This document shows positions 59,028-64,000 of a stretch of DNA of 64,000 bases, one piece after another. The notes below the pieces were generated by a model that worked only from the letters and a program-made list of their open reading frames with translations, ran no database searches and was not told where the DNA came from. Each line of letters opens with the position of its first letter. Positions within the stretch are counted from its first letter, which is position 1. Origin of the DNA: Rubrivirga sp. SAORIC476 (GTDB taxonomy: Bacteria; Bacteroidota; Rhodothermia; Rhodothermales; Rubricoccaceae); assembly GCF_002283555.1 (NCBI RefSeq), contig NZ_MVOI01000003.1:1228798-1292797 (forward strand), written 5' to 3'. The translations under genes were made by a program, and so were the position numbers.

Positions 59028-59909
59028 ATGCCAGGAGCCCCCGTAGCCCCTCGGGCGGTAGTCTCTGCCTCCTCCCCAACCTCGTTCGTGTCCGAGTCCT
59101 CCCGTCGCCCGATTCCGCAAACGCTCAAGGAGTACGGGCGTGCGACGGCGGGCGGATTGCTGTTCGCTTCGGCGTCGCTGTACACGATGGAGATCTGGTG
59201 GCAGGGGTACACCGTGCCCAGCCACATCGTGTTCGTCCGGTTCCTCGGCGTGCTGGCGCTGCTGACGGCCTACTCCCACTATGACGGGCTCCACGACGGG
59301 GCCTCGCTCTGGCACGACGTGTTCGAGGCCTTCGAGGCGATCGCGCTCGGCTTCCTCATTACCGTCGTCACGCTCAAGCTGGCCGGGCAGTTACCGTCCG
59401 GCATCGGCGGACGAGAGGCGATCCAGCGCGTCGTGATGGCGGGCGGCGTGACGGCCATCGGCGTGGCCGTCGGGACGGCGCAGTTGGGCGCGGAGGACGA
59501 CGACGAGGACGAGGACGCATCCCACGGAGGCATGCTCCACGGCCTCGCGCTGTCGGTGCTGGGGGCCTTCCTCATCGGGTCCAGCGTGGCGCCGACCGAG
59601 GAGATCCTCATGATCGGCTCCGAGTCTCCGGGCTGGGCGGCCCTCGCGGCCGCGCTCCTGTCGTACGTCCTCGCGCTCGGCATCGTCAGCTACGTGCAGT
59701 TTCGCGGCTCGGGGCGCGTGGGCGAGATCACCGGACACGCCGCGGCCGACGCCGTCGTGACGTACGCGGTGGCGCTCACGGTCTCGGCCTACCTCCTGTG
59801 GTCGACCGGCCAGTTCGAGGGGCTGGGTGGCCTCGCCGCACTCGACCTCGTCGTGTACCTCGGCTTCCCGTGCACACTCGGTGCCGCGGCGGGCCGGCTT
59901 CTTCTCTAA
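59028..59909 (+). CDS. TIGR02587-family (DUF2391) membrane protein
   Basis: A 293-residue protein with seven or eight TM helices. It reads like the TIGR02587/DUF2391 family: E-Y-G-R-A-T-A-G-G-L-L-F-A near residue 36, M-E-I-W-W-Q-G near 55, and S-V-A-P-T-E-E-I near 188. An acidic loop (E-D-D-D-E-D-E-D) with nearby His lies near residue 160 and could bind metal. The following gene is the usual TIGR02588 partner. Function unknown. The N-terminal 25 residues are unstructured, so the start could be later. Confidence 0.75.
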   Translation: MPGAPVAPRAVVSASSPTSFVSESSRRPIPQTLKEYGRATAGGLLFASASLYTMEIWWQGYTVPSHIVFVRFLGVLALLTAYSHYDGLHDGASLWHDVFEAFEAIALGFLITVVTLKLAGQLPSGIGGREAIQRVVMAGGVTAIGVAVGTAQLGAEDDDEDEDASHGGMLHGLALSVLGAFLIGSSVAPTEEILMIGSESPGWAALAAALLSYVLALGIVSYVQFRGSGRVGEITGHAAADAVVTYAVALTVSAYLLWSTGQFEGLGGLAALDLVVYLGFPCTLGAAAGRLLL

Positions 59910-59911
59910 CC

Positions 59912-60301
59912 ATGTCCTCGGATTCCCAGCCCGACGGGCGCAAGGATCGCAACGCGCTCGAGTGGGCCGTCTTCGGCCTGGGCCTCGTCATCGTCGTCGG
60001 CGTGCTCGGGTTCCTCGTCTACCAGTTGGTGGTCGGCTCCGACGAACCCGCCGACCTCGTGGTGACCCTCGACGCGCCCGAGGAGCAGCGCGGCACCGTG
60101 CTGATTCCGCTCACGGTCGTCAACGAGGGGGACCAGGTCGCAGAGGCGGCCGTCATCGAGGTCTGCTCCGGTCCCGACGCGTGCGGCGAGGTCACCTTCA
60201 CGTACGTCCCCCAAGGCTCGACGCGCGAGGGCGTGGTCGGGCTGTCGGCTCCGCTGGCGGCTCCGCTGACCTCCCGGGTCGTCTCGTACCGAACGCGCTG
60301 A
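59912..60301 (+). CDS. TIGR02588-family protein
   Basis: A 129-residue single-pass membrane protein: R-N-A-L-E-W-A-V-F-G-L-G-L-V-I-V-V-G near residue 14, then a small beta-sandwich domain (D-L-V-V-T-L-D-A-P ... V-P-L/I-T-V-V-N-E-G) likely outside the membrane. This matches TIGR02588, which occurs with TIGR02587 proteins. ATG 59912 is two bases after the partner's stop, so they are co-translated. Role unknown. Confidence 0.7.
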   Translation: MSSDSQPDGRKDRNALEWAVFGLGLVIVVGVLGFLVYQLVVGSDEPADLVVTLDAPEEQRGTVLIPLTVVNEGDQVAEAAVIEVCSGPDACGEVTFTYVPQGSTREGVVGLSAPLAAPLTSRVVSYRTR

Positions 60302-60409
60302 GGACCTCGTCGCGGCTCGCCTGCTGCCCGAGTCCCCGAGGGCTGGGACGACCGAGGCGCCGCACCGAGCAGGAGCACAGGTAGACTTGGCATCCGCCCT
60401 CCTGTCTCC

Positions 60410-61381
60410 ATGACCCTCCTCTTCCTCGGTGGCACCGGCACCCTCTCGTCCGCGTGTGCGGCGCGGGCTGTCGCCCGCGGCCACCAGCTTACCCTCGTCA
60501 CGCGCGGCCGGGCCGACCACCGTGCTCCCGACCGGGCCGAGATCCTCCACGCCGACGCCCGCGATCCCGAAGCCGTCGCCGCCGCGATCGGCGACCGCAC
60601 GTTCGACGCCGTCGTCGACTGGGTCGCGTTCGCGCCAGAGCACGTCGAGGACGACCTCCGCCTGTTCCGCGGCCGAACCGGTCAATACGTGTTCATCTCG
60701 TCCGCCTCGGCGTACCAGACGCCGCCCCGGTCGCTGCCGGTGACCGAGGAGACGCCGCTCGACAACCCCGTCTGGGCGTACTCGCAGGCCAAGATCGCGT
60801 GCGAGGCGCGCGTCTGGGAGGCCCGCGACGCCGGGATGCCCGTCACGGTCGTCCGCCCGTCGCACACCGTCGCGCCGTGGTCGATGCCGTTCCGTGGTGG
60901 CTACACCGTGATCGACCGGATGCGGCGCGGCGCGCCGGTGCTGGTCCACGGCGACGGCCTCTCGCTGTGGACGCTGACCAACCACCGAGACTTCGCGACC
61001 GGCTTCGTCGGGCTGCTGGGGCACGAGGGCGCGCTGGGCCGAGCCATCCACATCACATCGGACGAGGTGCTGACGTGGGACGCCATCACCCACACGCTCG
61101 CCGAGGCGGCCGGGGCCGAGGCGCGCATCGTCCACGTCCCGTCAGACCGCGTGGCAGCCGTCGATGCCGACTGGGGCGACAGCCTGCTCGGCGACAAGGC
61201 GCACAGCCGCGTGTTCGACAACGCCCTCGTGAAGCGTCTCGTCCCGGACTTCGCGGCGCCGACGACGTGGGCCGAGAGCGCCGCCGAGATGGTCGCCTGG
61301 TTCGACGCCGACCCGCGCCGGCGAGTGGTGGACGAGGCGGCAGACCGCACGATGGACGCCCTGATCGCGCCCCTGCTTTGA
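60410..61381 (+). CDS. NAD(P)-dependent extended SDR/epimerase-like protein
   Basis: A 323-residue extended short-chain dehydrogenase. It begins with L-F-L-G-G-T-G-T-L-S-S near residue 4 (G-x-x-G-x-x-x nucleotide loop), and the active-site region has S-S-A-S-A-Y and Y-S-Q-A-K near residue 125. It resembles atypical epimerases acting on sugar nucleotides or on RNA. The 107-bp spacer upstream has no clear promoter. Substrate not predicted. Confidence 0.8.
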   Translation: MTLLFLGGTGTLSSACAARAVARGHQLTLVTRGRADHRAPDRAEILHADARDPEAVAAAIGDRTFDAVVDWVAFAPEHVEDDLRLFRGRTGQYVFISSASAYQTPPRSLPVTEETPLDNPVWAYSQAKIACEARVWEARDAGMPVTVVRPSHTVAPWSMPFRGGYTVIDRMRRGAPVLVHGDGLSLWTLTNHRDFATGFVGLLGHEGALGRAIHITSDEVLTWDAITHTLAEAAGAEARIVHVPSDRVAAVDADWGDSLLGDKAHSRVFDNALVKRLVPDFAAPTTWAESAAEMVAWFDADPRRRVVDEAADRTMDALIAPLL

Positions 61382-61467
61382 GACTGGAAGCGCGCGACAT
61401 GGTGAAGCACGGGTGAACCGACAGCGGTATTCTGGCGGTCCCCGCTGCCGTCCCCCCCCGTACCGCC

Positions 61468-62610
61468 ATGACCCTCGGAGTGCCCCGCGAGACCGCGCCC
61501 GACGAGCGCCGCGTCGCCCTGACGCCGGACGCCATCCGGCGGCTCGCACGGGCCGGGGTCGAGGTCGTCGTCGAGCGAGGCGCGGGCGCGACGGCGTTCG
61601 TCTCAGACGCCGCCATGGAAGCCGCGGGCGCCCGCCTCGGAGACCGCACCGAGGCCCTCGGCGCCGACGTGGTGGCCACGGTGAAGGGCCTCCCGCCCGA
61701 GGACGTGGCGCAGGTCCGCGAGGGCGCCGTGGTGCTGGGCCTGCTGCGTCCGCTGGACGCGCCTGAGGCGCTGGCACCACTCGCAGAGCGTGGAGCCACG
61801 GCCATCGCCATGGAGTTGGTGCCTCGCATCTCACGGGCGCAGAAGATGGACGCCCTCTCCGCGATGAGCACCGTCGCCGGGTACCGGGCCGTGCTGCTGG
61901 CCGCCGAGCGGCTGCCCAAGTTCTTCCCGCTGCTGACGACCGCCGCCGGGACGGTCCGCCCCGCGAAGGTGCTGGTGCTGGGCGCGGGCGTGGCCGGGCT
62001 CCAGGCCCTCGCGACGGCGCGGCGGCTGGGCGCGGTGACCTCCGCCTACGACGTTCGGGCAGCGGCCCGCGAGCAGGTCGAGTCGGTCGGCGCCGACTTC
62101 GTGGAGTTGGACCTGGGCGCGGGCGACGCCGAGGACGCGAGCGGCTACGCGAAGGCGCTCACCGAGGACCAGCTCGTCCGCCAGCGCGCCCAGCTCGCCG
62201 ACCTCGTGGCGAGCGTGGACGTGGTCATCACAACGGCCCTCATCCCCGGCCGCCCGGCGCCGCTGCTGCTCACCGAGGACGCGGTCGCGGCCATGCCGCC
62301 CGGCTCGGTCATCGTGGACCTCGCGGCGCCCAACGGCGGCAACTGCGCGGCCACGGTCCCCGGCGAGACCACCGAGGTGAGCGGGGTCTCGATCCTCGCT
62401 CCGCTCGACCTTGCCGCCGAGATGCCGCTCCACGCCAGCGACATGTACGGCCGCACCGTCGGCGCCCTCGTGCTGGACTTCATGACTGACGACGGCGCGT
62501 TCCGGGTCGACCTGGAAGATGAGATCCTGGCCGGGGCGGTCGTCACGCACGGCGGGGTCGTCGTCCACCCGCGCGTGCTCTCGCTGCTGCCCGAGGCGGA
62601 CTCCCCCTAG
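61468..62610 (+). CDS. pntA: NAD(P) transhydrogenase subunit alpha (PntA part 1)
   Basis: A 380-residue soluble domain I of the proton-translocating transhydrogenase. N-terminal G-V-P-R-E-T-A-P-D-E-R-R-V-A segment; NAD-binding loop G-A-G-V-A-G-L-Q-A near residue 172; R-A-A-A-R-E-Q-V-E-S near 196. Together with the next two genes it couples hydride transfer from NADH to NADP+ to proton flow. This three-gene arrangement is common in bacteria. Confidence 0.93.
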   Translation: MTLGVPRETAPDERRVALTPDAIRRLARAGVEVVVERGAGATAFVSDAAMEAAGARLGDRTEALGADVVATVKGLPPEDVAQVREGAVVLGLLRPLDAPEALAPLAERGATAIAMELVPRISRAQKMDALSAMSTVAGYRAVLLAAERLPKFFPLLTTAAGTVRPAKVLVLGAGVAGLQALATARRLGAVTSAYDVRAAAREQVESVGADFVELDLGAGDAEDASGYAKALTEDQLVRQRAQLADLVASVDVVITTALIPGRPAPLLLTEDAVAAMPPGSVIVDLAAPNGGNCAATVPGETTEVSGVSILAPLDLAAEMPLHASDMYGRTVGALVLDFMTDDGAFRVDLEDEILAGAVVTHGGVVVHPRVLSLLPEADSP

Positions 62611-62714
62611 ACGCGCCAGATGCCCCTCAACGCCTCGCGCAGTTCGCGCATCGTCGTGCGTGGGGCCTCCGACTTCTCCCAGAGCAGGCCTACGCTCTAC
62701 GCCCCCCTCTTCCG

Positions 62715-63008
<294 letters not shown>

Positions 63009-63011
63009 CAG

Positions 63012-63044
63012 ACGCCTCGCCTCACGCCTCACCGCTCACGCCTC
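63012..63044 (+). repeat. Degenerate heptad run upstream of pntB
   Basis: ACGCCTC, GCCTC (truncated), ACGCCTC, ACCGCTC, ACGCCTC lie back to back, ending 6 bp before the pntB ATG. Three units are identical. Together with the perfect arrays at aroK, truA and sufE it fits a habit of heptads in front of starts. Confidence 0.6.
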
Positions 63045-63050
63045 TCCCCG

Positions 63051-64000
63051 ATGACCGACTCCCTCGTCACGCTCGCGTACCTCGTCGCGGCCTCGCTGTT
63101 CATCCTCGGCTTGAAGAAGCTGGGCTCGCCGCGGACGGCGCGGGCGGGCAACCGGCAGGCGGCGGCCGGCATGCTGGTCGGCGTCGTGGCGGCGCTGTTC
63201 GAGACCCAGATCCTGAACCCGGTCGAGCTGATCGCCGGGCTGGCGGTGGGCGGGCTGGTCGGCGTGTGGCTGGCGCGGCGGACGCCGCTGACGGAGATGC
63301 CGGAGCTGGTGGCCGTCTTCAACGGCTTCGGGGGCGCGGCCTCGGCGCTGGTCGCGGGTGCCGAGGCGCTCCGGCTGCTCACGCCCGAGACGACGTGGGC
63401 CGGCGAGATCGGGGTCTACCCCGGCCGCGTGGTCACCGAGGCGGGGAATGTGGCAGGCCAGGCGGCCTCGACGTTCGGCGTCGTCCCGGGCCTGATCGTG
63501 GCCGCCTCGGTGCTGATCGGGACGGTGACGCTGTCCGGCTCGTTCGTAGCCGTCGCCAAGCTGCGCGGCCGCGGGCCGGGCGCGTTCCCCGGCATCCGCC
63601 TCGCCTCGATCGTGGTCGGACTGGCGACGCTGGCGATGATCGCTGCGGCCGGGTGGGCCGCGGCGGTGTACCCGGCGGTGGGCTGGTTCGCCGTCGCGCT
63701 CGGCGCGCTGGCGGTGCTGTCGCTGGTGCTGGGCGTGCTGCTGGTGGCACCCATCGGCGGGGCCGACATGCCGGTCGTGGTGGCGCTCTTGAACGCGTAC
63801 TCCGGGCTGGCCGCCGCCGCGACGGGCTTCGTGCTGGGCAACTACGCGTTGATCGTGTCCGGCGCCCTCGTCGGCGCGAGCGGCCTGATCCTGACGCGGA
63901 TCATGTGCGAGGCCATGAACCGGTCGCTGGGCAACGTCCTGCTCGGCGGCTTCGGCGCGACCGCATCCGCCTCGGGCGGGTCCGGCGACGAGGAGGACCG
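63051..64000 (+). CDS. pntB: NAD(P) transhydrogenase subunit beta, partial (cut by window edge)
   Basis: ATG 63051 opens a frame that stays open to the window end (316 codons). It begins M-T-D-S-L-V-T-L-A-Y-L-V-A and has the PntB membrane pattern, with F-N-G-F-G-G-A-A-S near residue 87, A-P-I-G-G-A-D-M-P-V-V-V-A-L-L-N-A-Y-S-G near 236, and M-C-E-A-M-N-R-S near 284. The NADP-binding C-terminal domain lies beyond the edge. It completes the three-gene pnt operon. Confidence 0.95.
   Translation, partial: MTDSLVTLAYLVAASLFILGLKKLGSPRTARAGNRQAAAGMLVGVVAALFETQILNPVELIAGLAVGGLVGVWLARRTPLTEMPELVAVFNGFGGAASALVAGAEALRLLTPETTWAGEIGVYPGRVVTEAGNVAGQAASTFGVVPGLIVAASVLIGTVTLSGSFVAVAKLRGRGPGAFPGIRLASIVVGLATLAMIAAAGWAAAVYPAVGWFAVALGALAVLSLVLGVLLVAPIGGADMPVVVALLNAYSGLAAAATGFVLGNYALIVSGALVGASGLILTRIMCEAMNRSLGNVLLGGFGATASASGGSGDEED

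Noticed and set aside
61405-61467. Promoter for the pnt operon (TATTCT at 61428-61433)
   Set aside because: The -10-like hexamer has no acceptable -35 partner at 16-18 bp.

Overview
The window is a 64 kb piece of a very GC-rich bacterial chromosome. It combines type IX secretion traits (C-terminal sorting domains, a PorV/PorQ-type protein), a SusC-like TonB receptor, a DUF5687-like ABC pair, an ECF-like sigma factor beside serine/threonine kinases with TPR tails, and a YpdA-type reductase. This points to the Bacteroidota/Rhodothermota side, most likely a Rhodothermales/Rubricoccaceae-like marine organism; that placement is inference. Genes are tightly packed, often with 1-4 bp overlaps, GTG starts and no clear Shine-Dalgarno. 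The few promoters I can see look sigma70-like (TTGACA/TATATT). No rRNA, tRNA, insertion sequence or CRISPR was seen.

Layout. 1-7.1 kb (minus): a TIR protein cut by the left edge, a CNNM/CBS membrane protein, two kinase-TPR proteins and their ECF-like sigma factor. 7.4-9.6 kb (plus): an ABC permease/ATPase pair. 9.7-11.5 kb: a secreted repeat protein with a type IX signal. 11.5-20.9 kb (minus): class III cyclase, SpoIIAA-like protein, and an RND tripartite efflux operon led by its TetR regulator with a palindromic operator candidate. 21-28 kb (minus): a two-gene GMC dehydrogenase, a DUF5009-like acyltransferase, a decayed four-helix-bundle gene, radC and rho with a long leader. 28-35 kb: rnhB, aroK, truA, a kelch-like lipoprotein, arginine deiminase, tadA and ypdA. 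35-43.5 kb (minus): a TonB receptor / large secreted protein / PorV operon with a consensus promoter and a terminator. 43.7-46.1 kb (plus): sulfurtransferase, sufE, a glycerophosphodiesterase lipoprotein.

46.1-50.1 kb carries a probable modification-dependent restriction (McrBC-like) locus: an EVE-AAA McrB and a DUF2357/PD-(D/E)XK McrC on the minus strand, with a GNAT acetyltransferase gene on the other strand exactly filling the space between them. 50.3-64 kb: a pectin-acetylesterase-like lipoprotein; an exopolysaccharide-type operon (degenerate receiver, HEAT, processive GT2, YaiO-like barrel); uvrB; small lipoproteins; the TIGR02587/TIGR02588 pair; an SDR epimerase; and a three-subunit proton-translocating transhydrogenase operon whose pntB runs off the right edge.

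Most unusual signals: (1) heptanucleotide tandem arrays abutting the start codons of aroK, truA and sufE, with degenerate heptads in front of pntB and the RND pump; (2) the EVE-McrB / GNAT / McrC locus; (3) a dispersed CCGAGGCGG / CCGCCTCGG element in most long spacers, often as hairpins; (4) degenerate signalling proteins (a kinase with His for the catalytic-loop Asn; a receiver without its phospho-Asp).
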